From positions 1,364,769 through 1,428,768 of the forward strand of contig NZ_BMIB01000001.1 in assembly GCF_014641615.1 (NCBI RefSeq): a DNA stretch of 64,000 nucleotides, read 5' to 3'. Positions 26,301-33,348 of this stretch are shown one piece after another. Position 1 is the stretch's first letter. Each line of letters starts with the position of its first letter. The notes below the pieces were generated by a model. That model worked only from the letters and a program-made list of their open reading frames with translations. It did not search any database and was not told the DNA's origin. A program made the translations under genes and the position numbers. The DNA comes from Filimonas zeae (GTDB lineage: Bacteria > Bacteroidota > Bacteroidia > Chitinophagales > Chitinophagaceae).

Positions 26301-27445
26301 GCGGTACCAATGTTTATCCCGATTCGCTGTTTGCTTCTGCTGCTCTGGCTGCAGGCGCTATCAGTAGCATGGGGCTGGGCAGCCGGGCACCGGCAGAGCT
26401 GTCGCGTATGCTGAATGGAAAAACAATAAATGCCAGCGTGTTTATAAAAGACCGTTCGAAGGGGCTGGCAGGCAGCTGTGCACCTGATGATCTGGAAACT
26501 GCGCTGCAACTGATATACTTACAGTTTACAGCGCCCCGTACCGATAACCGCATTTATAGCAATATGATTAACGGCATGAAAGCGTCTTTGCTAAATCGCT
26601 ATGCCGATCCTGTAAACGTTTTTAATGATACGGTAAACTATGTAATGGGTGGGTATCATCCCCGTTCAGCCCCTTTATCTTTTTCCACCATCAGCAACGT
26701 AAAGCTGGCGGCAATGGAACAGGTGTATCGTAAAAGCTTTGCAGATGCTGCTGCGTTCACTTTTTTATTCACCGGCAGCTTTGATACGGCTGCTATACGC
26801 CCGCTGCTGGAACAATATCTGGGTGCTTTGCCGGCATTACATCAGAAAAATGTAAAACCGCTCGTGTCTGCTAACCCTGCACCCGCGGGTAATGTAACCA
26901 GAATAGTGCGCAAGGGCAAAGAAGAAAAAGCAACAGTGCGGCTGGTGTTGAGTGGCGCTGATAAAACAGATGCGATGAAACAGTTGTCGTTGCAAACGCT
27001 GGGAGAAATACTGGAAATGCGCTTACTGCAATCATTGCGCGAGCAGGAGGGGGAAGTGTATAGTCCCTCGGTTAAAACCGCTTCTTCAAAATACCCCACT
27101 CCACGGTTTACGATAAACATTTCTTTTGGCTGTGCCCCGCAGAATGCAGAGCATCTGATAAATCTGGTAAAGCGGGCAATGGAAAGTCTGATAAAAGAAG
27201 GGCCGGCTGAGGCAGAAGTGCAGAAGTGCCGCGCCGCACATACAAAACTAATGGAGCAGGCATTGCAGAACAATAATTTCTGGATGGGTTATCTGAGTTC
27301 TCAATATGAGAACGGCGAAGATCCTTTACAGGTGCTGGAGTATAAAAAATATCTCGACCGGTTAAGTCCCGCGTTGTTGCAAAAGGAAGCAAAAATGTAT
27401 CTGGGCACTCCTGATCAGGCAACGTTTGTGTTGTTGCCTGAATAA
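23312..27445 (+). CDS. TlpA-thioredoxin / M16 metallopeptidase fusion, exported
   Basis: A 1377-residue protein. After a signal peptide (ending PAMAQ) comes a DUF4369-like domain, a TlpA domain with active CIPC (238-241, VDFWGTYCIPCREG), then from about 490 two M16 (insulinase/pitrilysin) units. The first has the zinc motif HFMEH (His524, Glu527, His528) and downstream Glu; the second (about 965-1377) lacks HxxEH, as usual for the non-catalytic half. Both functions should act in the periplasm on peptides, perhaps reducing disulfides and cutting imported polypeptides. The gene is the last of the ECF/SusCD operon; a hairpin follows at 27468. Confidence 0.88.
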   Translation: MKKISVFMALVLSLPAMAQQSVVVSGYADTSLHASAIYFYDKVWPFPVLTDSCEVKKDGSFTARLPQKTSGVYLVSVGEGTQYGLWADKPAVQVSFDKRGIPVETGAASEALMNQANQLQAERQAGMSANPSAAFRKYKTQLLELVKTGKDVPSVVYLLGLYDYETDRELIDEVTAVLLTKHPDNKAVQWYVQEARRLRKGAPAPDFTYITPTGAKTTLQQQLRKAKYTLVDFWGTYCIPCREGIPGIKKLYEAYRSKGLGILAISLDDKDDLWKKSLKEEAMPWAQGRVEDRGRGLMKQFRFSGIPYLGVFDSAGKIVALAMSHHELEETFKALMGAPDASTKVENDELPIEQSAAEKAAISKMLQRDLCSDVEWILKTFTADSFKVAYLEQLKAITPLKVYQEGKLGYSLSLFYASLQQVNRSGADKAAKQKSYDSLERKQLGFLRMVLYKNQYGQYLRFRANNGMLPRPLPLASGVRTGVLPNGFTYFISRNQVPENQVLLYLVNKVGSIREEAHERGLAHFMEHMNFNGTRHFPGSQLVDYLQKAGVRFGADLNAYTGFHETVYELPVSSRDTVVLENAFRVMRDWASEATLDSLEIEKERGVVLEEKRLGKGAAERANQLFFPVMVNNSRYAYRLPIGNDTVLKTFTPETLRQFHRKWYRPDLQALIVVGDIDVAKTEQWITEQFSTLVRPAAAVAAADYSIPLTDNNQFATVTDAEITSTQIQIVTRRKAGSLRTENDYREHIKQQLLNRLVKQRIAAEADEVKEPAFSAVNAGLQPLMGGVEMFSVDIAVREDLIHEAFQQSWRMIERLRKHGFTAAELARARKAYTTAMENAYRERDKRSSKSIVSELQQYFLNGTGMPGMEWERGFVKESLDVITVEDMNALLADYLTPANQVILIQAPEKNKGRLPDESTVYAWMQAIGAEPFTTYKEQEAAQALMTTPLAAGSTVAVRTVAPLSITELTLSNGVKVVLKPTSFRNNEILYYAFAAGGTNVYPDSLFASAALAAGAISSMGLGSRAPAELSRMLNGKTINASVFIKDRSKGLAGSCAPDDLETALQLIYLQFTAPRTDNRIYSNMINGMKASLLNRYADPVNVFNDTVNYVMGGYHPRSAPLSFSTISNVKLAAMEQVYRKSFADAAAFTFLFTGSFDTAAIRPLLEQYLGALPALHQKNVKPLVSANPAPAGNVTRIVRKGKEEKATVRLVLSGADKTDAMKQLSLQTLGEILEMRLLQSLREQEGEVYSPSVKTASSKYPTPRFTINISFGCAPQNAEHLINLVKRAMESLIKEGPAEAEVQKCRAAHTKLMEQALQNNNFWMGYLSSQYENGEDPLQVLEYKKYLDRLSPALLQKEAKMYLGTPDQATFVLLPE

Positions 27446-27467
27446 GAAGCCCCCTGGGTAAAAAAGA

Positions 27468-27495
27468 GAAGCCGGTGAAAGCCGGCTTTCTTGTA
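27468..27495. terminator. terminator between convergent genes
   Basis: GAAGCCGG (27468-27475) pairs with CCGGCTTT (27482-27489; one G-T pair), followed by CTTGTATTTTT. It should end the SusCD/M16 operon on the plus strand; AAAAAG on its left could serve the HxlR gene on the minus strand. Confidence 0.6.
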
Positions 27496-27508
27496 TTTTT
27501 TGCCTGCC

Positions 27509-27817
27509 TTACACCAGCTTTTCCAGTTGCTGAAACACAGGAATAAATTGCCGCCCTTTTTCTGTTAATTGGTATTCTATATGTAAAGGCTTTTGCTGCA
27601 GGGTTTCTTTTTGTAAAAGCCCTTCTGCTTCCATTTCGCGCAAGGCCACAGAAAGTGATTGTTTATTAGAATCCGGTATCTGGCGCAGCAGGCTGTTAAA
27701 CCGCAAAGGACCATCGGTTGACAATCTGAAAATTTCAGCTTTCCACTTGCCTGATAATAACTTCAATAGCCGCTGTGCGGGGCATGCTTCTTCTTCGCCG
27801 GTTCCAGGTGTAGCCAT
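27509..27817 (-). CDS. HxlR-family winged-helix regulator
   Basis: A 102-residue regulator. CPAQRLLKLLSGKWKAEIFR, the RFNSLLRQIP segment, SLSVALREMEAEGLLQKE and IEYQLTEKGRQFIPV are the HxlR signature in order. The conserved Cys near the N-terminus may sense redox or electrophiles as in other members. The ATG at 27817 is chosen; an upstream GTG at 27868 would add 17 residues. It is not followed by an obvious target gene. Confidence 0.85.
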   Translation of the reverse strand: MATPGTGEEEACPAQRLLKLLSGKWKAEIFRLSTDGPLRFNSLLRQIPDSNKQSLSVALREMEAEGLLQKETLQQKPLHIEYQLTEKGRQFIPVFQQLEKLV

Positions 27818-27978
27818 AAACTTCTGAGGTTCGAATGAATAATTGTCCAAACCATTGCGAAGATACACAAACTGGCAGAACTGTTATGACCAGCTCTGAA
27901 CCTTGCTGCCAGCGTGTATATCAGCCTAACCGCACCTGCTTTGTCTGTTACCAGCGCTGCTTTTATTGTAAGGTGTTA

Positions 27979-28587
27979 TCAGCCACAGGTATTCTGATTA
28001 CTGAATTCTTCTGCCACCATCAACCGGGCGCGGCTTAAAGCTTCGCGGCTGGTGAACAGGTAGCGGGATATATTGGTAAGAGAAATCTTTTGAATAATAG
28101 CAGGGCGATGACGCAGTAAAAAGCGGTACCGTTCCAGCGGGCTTTTCAGCGATAAGATATACTGATGCTCTGATTGCTGTTGCATAATTTCTTCGTAAAG
28201 CCGGATGTTTACATGCAGAATACTCAAATGCAGATCGTACAAAGGTTGCAACTTGCCAATGTTAAACCGTAATATCACGGCATCCTCCAGCGCGGTGATG
28301 TTGAGGTACGAAGGCTTGTTATTGTTGAAGCTGATGCAGTTGGTTAAAAAGTCATCGGTAAAGCTAAACTTCACTATTTTTTCATTGCCATCCTCGCCAA
28401 TAAAGCTGTACTTAAACTGGCCGGATAAAACAAAGGCTGCATTCCTGGCTACCTTGCCCACACGCAGAAAATGTTCACCTTTTCTGATATACCTTACCGT
28501 AGCCAGCTGATCCAGCAATTGCCATTCTTCCTGAGAAACCTGCGGGTACTTTTGAGCGAGTCTTTGATAATAGGGCGGGAGTTTCAT
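27979..28587 (-). CDS. Crp/Fnr-family regulator (cNMP-binding domain)
   Basis: A 202-residue regulator: cyclic-nucleotide-binding beta-roll (about 15-125, IRKGEHFLRVGKVARNAAFVLSG) and a C-terminal helix-turn-helix-like end (about 160-200, ISLTNISRYLFTSREALSRARLM). The ATG at 28587 gives a 19-bp gap from the preceding hydrolase gene; a longer form from 28638 would overlap it. It is co-transcribed after the alpha/beta hydrolase, whose promoter region carries a CRP-like palindrome, so autoregulation is plausible. Confidence 0.85.
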   Translation of the reverse strand: MKLPPYYQRLAQKYPQVSQEEWQLLDQLATVRYIRKGEHFLRVGKVARNAAFVLSGQFKYSFIGEDGNEKIVKFSFTDDFLTNCISFNNNKPSYLNITALEDAVILRFNIGKLQPLYDLHLSILHVNIRLYEEIMQQQSEHQYILSLKSPLERYRFLLRHRPAIIQKISLTNISRYLFTSREALSRARLMVAEEFSNQNTCG

Positions 28588-28606
28588 ATCGTTCAAATAT
28601 ATTGTT

Positions 28607-29314
28607 TTAATTGCTACCCTGCTGTAAATAAGCGGCAAGCGCTGTATTGAAATCGTCCGGCTTTTCCATCATAGGCACATGTCCGCAGTTATCAAACACC
28701 AGCAGTTGCGCATGGGGCAGCATGGCTTCAAATTCATAGGCAACATGTATGGGGGTAATCCTGTCCTCCTTGCCCCATATCAGCAGGGTTGGCGTAGTAA
28801 TGCCCGGCAGCAGATCGGCCACATAATGCCGCTGGGCAGATTTGGCCATGCGAACAGCACTCAGGCATTTGCGCGAATCGGTAGTAACGGCCATTACTTC
28901 TTCCACCAGCTCTTCCGTAGCCATTGCAGGATCATGAAAAGTATAAGCCACCCTTTCCCGTATATAATGATAACTGTTCCGGCGCGGGAAGGAGCCTATG
29001 TTGGTATTTTCGTACAGCCCGGAGCTGCCGGTTAGTACCAGCCCTTTTACCTTGTGTACGTGGCGTGCAGTATACAATATAGCCACATGCCCGCCGAGAG
29101 AGTTACCAGCCAGAATTACATCCTGCAACTGGTGTTCCTGTATATAAGCCTCCAGATAATTGGTAAGATAATGCAGGTGATCTTCCTTCGGCGCACCGTA
29201 AATAGGCAGGGTGGGAACGTGAATATTACAGCTGTCGCCAAAATGGTCAATTACACTTGTCCAGTTACTCAGCTGTCCAAAAAGCCCGTGTAATAAAATG
29301 ATGTTTTGCCTCAT
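28607..29314 (-). CDS. alpha/beta-hydrolase
   Basis: A 235-residue alpha/beta-hydrolase: oxyanion strand ILLHGLFG (6-13), nucleophile elbow GNSLGGH (Ser72), GKEDRITP with the acidic residue, and FDNCGHVPMMEKP with the catalytic His. The ATG at 29314 begins directly at the fold; in-frame codons further upstream would cross the palindromic operator at 29359-29374. It leads a two-gene operon with a Crp/Fnr regulator. The family includes esterases and C-C bond hydrolases; the substrate is unknown. Confidence 0.86.
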   Translation of the reverse strand: MRQNIILLHGLFGQLSNWTSVIDHFGDSCNIHVPTLPIYGAPKEDHLHYLTNYLEAYIQEHQLQDVILAGNSLGGHVAILYTARHVHKVKGLVLTGSSGLYENTNIGSFPRRNSYHYIRERVAYTFHDPAMATEELVEEVMAVTTDSRKCLSAVRMAKSAQRHYVADLLPGITTPTLLIWGKEDRITPIHVAYEFEAMLPHAQLLVFDNCGHVPMMEKPDDFNTALAAYLQQGSN

Positions 29315-29358
29315 TGCTTTTATTTGACACAAAACTATCGTTGGGCAATGCGCAAAGG

Positions 29359-29374
29359 TGTGATTACAATCACA
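29359..29374. promoter_or_regulatory. CRP/FNR-type palindromic operator
   Basis: TGTGATTACAATCACA: perfect TGTGA/TCACA half-sites spaced by 6 bp, 45 bp upstream of the alpha/beta-hydrolase start. Its extended form GGTGTGATT..AATCACA recurs at 36139-36154 beside another Crp/Fnr gene. Confidence 0.7.
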
Positions 29375-29393
29375 ATCGTTGGCTGCGCAATTG

Positions 29394-30032
29394 TCACCTC
29401 CTTCCATAAAGCTCTTCCGGGCACCCACATGAGCAGCCCGGTTGCTGATTGAATGTTACTGTTACCGGAACTACCTGCCGGAGAACCGGATGATAATAAG
29501 AACGTTGTTCCAGGCGTATGCCCCATTTTTCTTTGGTATCGGAAAATACGATATTGAAGAAGTTTACGGTTAGAAAGCCTGTTTCAGCGCTTGTTTTCTC
29601 AATGGAAAACGTGGTTGTCCGTTTCAGGTGCCCGGCTGAATAGAAGCGGGCTGAATCATGGCTGATTGCTATAGTGGTTTGCGGTGTAGGATCGGATAAA
29701 GTGCCATAACCGCTGGTGCCCCTTCCTATTAAATACCAGATACCCTGAAGGCTGTCGCATAGATGCTGATGATTACTATTTTCAATTTTATAAAGAAGCG
29801 GAAGTACCTTATTAAAGGGATACAGGCATGAGTCGTATAAACACAGATCCCATAATATCCGGGTTGCTTTATAATTGCTATCCGGGTTATGAGCGTTTAT
29901 AAGTGCTGAGGCCTGTAGTAAACAGGTTTCGTGATTGGTATTGTTTACCGGGTTGGGGATGCCAGGGTGTCTTATCTGGCTGGTAGAGATAAGAGGTGCA
30001 ACCGCCAGTAACATACATATAGGTAATCTCAT
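29394..30032 (-). CDS. hypothetical exported protein (212 aa)
   Basis: Not recognised. The ATG at 30032 opens a signal peptide (MRLPICMLLAVAPLISTSQ). The mature protein has about eight cysteines, including a C-terminal CSCGC group, and a beta-rich second half (GIWYLIGRGTSGYGTL, TTTFSIEKTSAETGFLTVNFF) recalling small lipocalin-like exported proteins. It lies upstream of the alpha/beta-hydrolase operon on the same strand but is separated from it by the CRP-like operator. Confidence 0.6.
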   Translation of the reverse strand: MRLPICMLLAVAPLISTSQIRHPGIPNPVNNTNHETCLLQASALINAHNPDSNYKATRILWDLCLYDSCLYPFNKVLPLLYKIENSNHQHLCDSLQGIWYLIGRGTSGYGTLSDPTPQTTIAISHDSARFYSAGHLKRTTTFSIEKTSAETGFLTVNFFNIVFSDTKEKWGIRLEQRSYYHPVLRQVVPVTVTFNQQPGCSCGCPEELYGRR

Positions 30033-30248
30033 GAATGAATATAACAAATATGTCTAAAGTTACTGGTGGTTTTATTCTGGTATACCAGCGAGGCGGTGTT
30101 GAACGCCAATAATTATGAATCGGATCATTTGCCGTTTATTGCAGACGTAATATTTTAAAAACGGAAGCTCGCCGTTATTTTCTGGTTACGGCCATTTAAA
30201 AGATATCGTACAGTGTTGTTTTTCTTTATAACACTTTATTTGAAACCG

Positions 30249-30335
30249 TTTTCCGTTTTCCATTTAGTTTCGCCACATTTTCGCAAAAGCACCTCTATAG
30301 AATACTTTTTCTAAAGAGGTGCTTTTGCATTTTCA
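30249..30335 (+). ncRNA. candidate small RNA ending in a terminator hairpin
   Basis: Inference from layout: TTTATTTG (30235-30242) resembles the Bacteroidota -7 element, TTG at 30216 could serve as -33, and about 40 nt downstream stands a hairpin (30283-30328). No coding potential is seen between them. The transcript would be about 85 nt. Confidence 0.25.
30283..30328. terminator. 14-bp perfect hairpin, terminator-like
   Basis: GCAAAAGCACCTCT (30283-30296) pairs perfectly with AGAGGTGCTTTTGC (30315-30328) around an 18-nt loop. The A-rich/T-rich base is typical of bidirectional terminators, yet no annotated gene ends here. Confidence 0.5.
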
Positions 30336-30457
30336 ACAGAATAAAATGTTACAGAATATTTGTGTGCCCGTAGCCACGCAGTATTTCTTTACCGGTTACC
30401 GTACAGTAAAAAGGTGCTGAATTTATTGGTTACATAACAAATGTTGCGGCAAATAAG

Positions 30458-30911
30458 GTACCGGAAATAAAAAATTGGTGCACCGGTATTTTTTTTCCGG
30501 TACCCGATTATTAAAGTTGAGTAACGGATTTTTTTTATCCGTGAACACAAAAAAAAGTTTCGTCAACGGAAAATAAAATTCCGTTAATGGAATAAAAAAG
30601 TTGAGTAACGGATTTTTTTTATCCGGTCTCTGAATAAAAAAATCGGGTAACGAGAAATAAAAACCCGTCAACGAAATAAAAAAAATCGTCAACCCACTTT
30701 TATTTTTCGTTACCCGATAAAAAAAGATGGATAACGGAAAATAAAGTTTCGTGTACAGAATAAAATATTCCGGTTCCCTGTTTTTTTTTCCTGTAAACGA
30801 AGAATAAAAATTGGTGAACAGAATAAAAAATTCTGTTCACCAACAAAAAAAATCTGTTCACTCATTTTTTTTGTCCGATACCCGATAATAAAATTCCGGC
30901 AACGAAAAAGT
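30458..30911. repeat. array of about 22 degenerate 21-bp repeats with phased A/T tracts
   Basis: Units start at 30458, 30478, 30500, 30521, 30541, 30562, 30583, 30605, 30626, 30647, 30667, 30688, 30709, 30730, 30751, 30773, 30793, 30814, 30835, 30856, 30877 and (truncated) 30899. The first 21 units span 441 bp, a mean of 21.0 bp, with lengths of 20-22. Each has the form GTNAACG, then 8-12 A/T bases, then TTCC/TTTC/ATCC; unit junctions are imperfect palindromes (TTCCGTTAATGGAA). From unit 4 onward the tract runs T,A,A,A with a strict four-unit (about 84 bp) cycle. A 29-bp stretch is repeated exactly at 30513-30541 and 30597-30625. A 14-bp perfect inverted repeat (TTGGTGAACAGAAT and complement) lies at 30811-30843. 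Confidence 0.9.
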
Positions 30912-30989
30912 GTTCAACCGCTCCGCATTTTGTTGAACAACAAAAATACTATCGCCTGTAAAGCTGTATTTTAGCCGAAATCTGTAGCC

Positions 30990-31577
30990 ATGGAAAAATC
31001 ATATTATCTGGAAGATGTTACTGCAAGCGCCCGGCTGAACCCACGTCATTTTCTGATGCCTTCAAATGAAGAACTGAATAACCTGAAAGCGGGAGATAAG
31101 GTGCGCCTGTTTTTTGTGTTCAATTTTGAAACGGAAGATGGATGCAGGGCGGAAAGAATGTGGATTGAGTTATCTGAAATCAACGGGACACAGTTTACAG
31201 GATACCTGACCAACAAGCCTTTATATATCAAAGACCTTTCCGCGGGTGATCTCATCACTTTTGAAAGAAAACACATTGCCTCTGTTCTGCTGCCACACTG
31301 GCCGGATGCTACCAAAAAAGCCATTATAACCCAACGGGCGCTGGAAATGCGTGCGGTGAACTGGCTGGTGCGTGAAGAGCCTTTTAACGAAACAGACAGT
31401 GGTTGGCAGCTTTTTTATGGGGATGAAGATGATACTTACCTGGAAGATGCAGATAATGCAGCCATTGTTTCGCTGGAAGAGGTGCTGGACTTTGAGCCCC
31501 TGCTGGAAGAGGCTTTTCAGGGAAGCCATGGGGCTTATGAGTGGGATGCTGCAACCGGAAAGTTTGCTGCGGTATAG
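30990..31577 (+). CDS. DUF2314/DUF2185 (Imm33-like) protein
   Basis: A 195-residue soluble acidic protein. The N-terminal half (about 15-105, LKAGDKVRLFFVF, AERMWIELSEINGTQFTGYL) looks like DUF2314. The C-terminal half (about 125-190) has the DUF2185 pattern: VREEPFNETDSGWQLFYGDE, then a YLEDADN stretch and a final HGAYEWD. DUF2185 proteins are listed among putative immunity proteins (Imm33) of polymorphic toxin systems. No toxin gene is nearby. It begins 79 bp after the 21-bp repeat array and ends at a strong bidirectional terminator. Confidence 0.72.
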   Translation: MEKSYYLEDVTASARLNPRHFLMPSNEELNNLKAGDKVRLFFVFNFETEDGCRAERMWIELSEINGTQFTGYLTNKPLYIKDLSAGDLITFERKHIASVLLPHWPDATKKAIITQRALEMRAVNWLVREEPFNETDSGWQLFYGDEDDTYLEDADNAAIVSLEEVLDFEPLLEEAFQGSHGAYEWDAATGKFAAV

Positions 31578-31624
31578 CCGCAACGTGTTACCTCTATGTA
31601 AATGTTTATAAAAAGGCTGGTAAT

Positions 31625-31667
31625 AAAAGAGTCAGCCCTGCATTAGATGTGTAGGGCTGACTCTTTT
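31625..31667. terminator. strong bidirectional terminator
   Basis: A perfect 15-bp stem: AAAAGAGTCAGCCCT (31625-31639) with AGGGCTGACTCTTTT (31653-31667), 13-nt loop, flanked by A and T runs. It separates the convergent DUF2185-type and membrane protein genes. Confidence 0.85.
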
Positions 31668-31688
31668 TTATCGGGTATTGATTACACA

Positions 31689-32702
31689 CTATATGATACC
31701 TTTTGCCTGCAACTGAGCTTGTAATTGTTGTAAAGCAGGTGTGCTGGCTGGTGCGGATGCGGCTGCCTGCGGATTTATTGCATTGGCCACCTGCACCTGC
31801 GTAAGGGTATTTTGCGCGTTTCTCACTGCTTCTACCTGTCGTTCTGTAACAGTGGCACTGGAGTTTTCATTGGCTTTAAAGCCAAGATACCCGGCTGCAC
31901 TGACACCCAGCAACGTCATCTGCCAGTTTTCAAAATCCATCAGCGGATAGGTTACATCCAGGGCGCGTATAAAATGGGTTAGAAAGGCCATGCCGAAAAT
32001 GAGGTTGGCAAACACGGCCTGCAGGCGGTGAATACTGATGCCCGCTTCATCTGAAAGTATATCGGTAAGCATATTGCCTGCGGGACAAAGATCCTGATGC
32101 CGTATAGGTACTGTAGTATTATTCTGAGCACGCTGTGCGTTATCTATCACGTTGCCAAATACCGATACGGCCAGTCCGCCTCCCAGCAGCAGTACAGCAG
32201 TGGGGGTAAGCGCGAGTAATACGCCGGTATAGAAGTAAAAAGAACAAATACACCAGAAAATAATCATTGTCCACCAGAACAGCTGCATCCGTGAATAGCT
32301 GTAAGGGCGCTCCTTTGCCGGGCGCAACTGATTGGTCAGCGGGTCCACACTCTGGTCGCGGCACAGTGCGGTGTTAAACAAAAGGTACAGTCCCAGGCCT
32401 ACCACCAGTAGAAGACTTATGAGTGCTGAGGGTAAAAAATGTTTTGCTTTGTTTTTATACAGGGCTGCTCCCATGCCGCGCTGGGTATCTACACTTTTTA
32501 CAATACCTAATGAGTCTCCATTCGGGCTGGCTGCCACACTGTCGTTTGTACGGTTAGAAGCCGGCATGGAAGGGGGCGGCTGGATTGCTGTGGGGGCGGG
32601 TTTACTGGTGTCTCTGGCGGTAGCAGCAGAATCTCTCTGCTGAGCAAACAAAACAGCTGTAATAGCCAGCAAAACTGTTAATAAGGCAGTTGATTTTTTC
32701 AT
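31689..32702 (-). CDS. hypothetical multi-pass membrane protein
   Basis: A 337-residue protein starting at the ATG at 32702 with a signal peptide (MKKSTALLTVLLAITAVLFAQ), then a Pro/Ser/Ala-rich low-complexity stretch (about 20-65). Hydrophobic segments follow: LPSALISLLLVVGLGLYLLF, two closely spaced helices around 135-185 (LFWWTMIIFWCICSFYFYTG, LALTPTAVLLLGGGLAVSVF) and one around 225-245. The C-terminus is Ala/Gln-rich (NPQAAASAPASTPALQQLQ). I do not recognise the family; the pattern suggests a membrane anchor with two flexible ends. No operon partner is evident. Confidence 0.6.
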   Translation of the reverse strand: MKKSTALLTVLLAITAVLFAQQRDSAATARDTSKPAPTAIQPPPSMPASNRTNDSVAASPNGDSLGIVKSVDTQRGMGAALYKNKAKHFLPSALISLLLVVGLGLYLLFNTALCRDQSVDPLTNQLRPAKERPYSYSRMQLFWWTMIIFWCICSFYFYTGVLLALTPTAVLLLGGGLAVSVFGNVIDNAQRAQNNTTVPIRHQDLCPAGNMLTDILSDEAGISIHRLQAVFANLIFGMAFLTHFIRALDVTYPLMDFENWQMTLLGVSAAGYLGFKANENSSATVTERQVEAVRNAQNTLTQVQVANAINPQAAASAPASTPALQQLQAQLQAKGII

Positions 32703-33002
32703 GAATTGTTTATTTAATGGCAACGTTTTACGTATTCCGGCTGCCTGATTCAGGTAGCCGGTTGCATTTTCACAGAGGGGATCAGCGTGGGGATATTGTA
32801 TAACGCTGCACTAATATGATGAATATTCGGGAGAATCGATTGAATGCAGGCTGTATTATTTTATCTGTTTTGATCATGGGCCTGTTAGTAAGCCTGATAA
32901 GGGGGCTTTACTGCGTGCAAAATAAGCGGTTGAGGGTACGTTTGAGTAAGCAGGGTGCCAGCGGGTAGTAACGGTAGTGTTACTACCCGCCGGAGGGTTA
33001 AA
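32703..33002. other. 300-bp intergenic region with stem-loop
   Basis: No gene is seen. GCGGGTAGTAAC (32961-32972) pairs perfectly with GTTACTACCCGC (32979-32990), a 12-bp stem with 6-nt loop 12 bp beyond the stop of the minus-strand gene at 33003. It lacks a T run but may still act as a 3' end. Confidence 0.5.
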
Positions 33003-33254
33003 TTATAAGTTTCTGGCAGCCATTTCCTTTTTAAGCTCTTTCAGCGATTGGGTATTTAATAGTATTATGGGTGTTAGTGCAGCTGGAATAACGATGAGGC
33101 CCGTAAAACCCGCGCCTTTTTTTATAATCAGAAACAGCCCCATTATCAGCAATAACATGCACATGGCTGTAAGTGCTATAGCAGCTCCCTTCATCAATTT
33201 TGCGTTTTTAAACAATTCCGCATCGCTCATTTCAGTTGGCTTTTTTGCAGGCAT
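33003..33254 (-). CDS. small membrane protein (83 aa)
   Basis: Two membrane helices (about 25-46, GAAIALTAMCMLLLIMGLFLII, and 52-68, FTGLIVIPAALTPIILL) connected by a short KKGAG turn, with charged ends. The ATG at 33254 is preferred to an upstream in-frame start that would run into the palindrome at 33308. It is divergent from the LuxR-type regulator. Function unknown. Confidence 0.6.
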   Translation of the reverse strand: MPAKKPTEMSDAELFKNAKLMKGAAIALTAMCMLLLIMGLFLIIKKGAGFTGLIVIPAALTPIILLNTQSLKELKKEMAARNL

Positions 33255-33307
33255 ATAAGTGTTGTTTATGTGTAATTGTGTCAAAAATCGATACAAAATC
33301 TGTTGCA

Positions 33308-33331
33308 AAAACTACACTTTGGTGTAGTTTT
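33308..33331. promoter_or_regulatory. perfect 10-bp palindrome between divergent genes
   Basis: AAAACTACAC (33308-33317), TTTG, GTGTAGTTTT (33322-33331). It ends 17 bp before the LuxR-type start codon and lies 53 bp upstream of the small membrane protein, as expected of an operator controlling both. Confidence 0.55.
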
Positions 33332-33348
33332 ATTGTTAGGGGGTATAC

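Larger units (their letters stand above)
30033..30457. other. intergenic region left of the 21-bp array
   Basis: AT-rich, without a convincing gene. It contains a -7-like TTTATTTG (30235-30242), a 14-bp perfect hairpin (30283-30328) and, near its end, partial matches to the 21-bp repeat (30429-30448). Confidence 0.5.

Noticed and set aside
30423..30692. An 89-codon minus-strand reading frame with a 7-residue repeat (DKKNPLLN)
   Set aside because: It arises because the 21-bp DNA repeat is a multiple of three. The repeat continues for over 200 bp beyond the frame without being open, so it is not treated as a gene.
30458..30911. CRISPR array
   Set aside because: The repeats are degenerate, contiguous and lack unique spacers; no cas gene is present.
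32961..32990. Rho-independent terminator
   Set aside because: The 12-bp stem is perfect, but there is no T run on either strand; it is listed only as a stem-loop.
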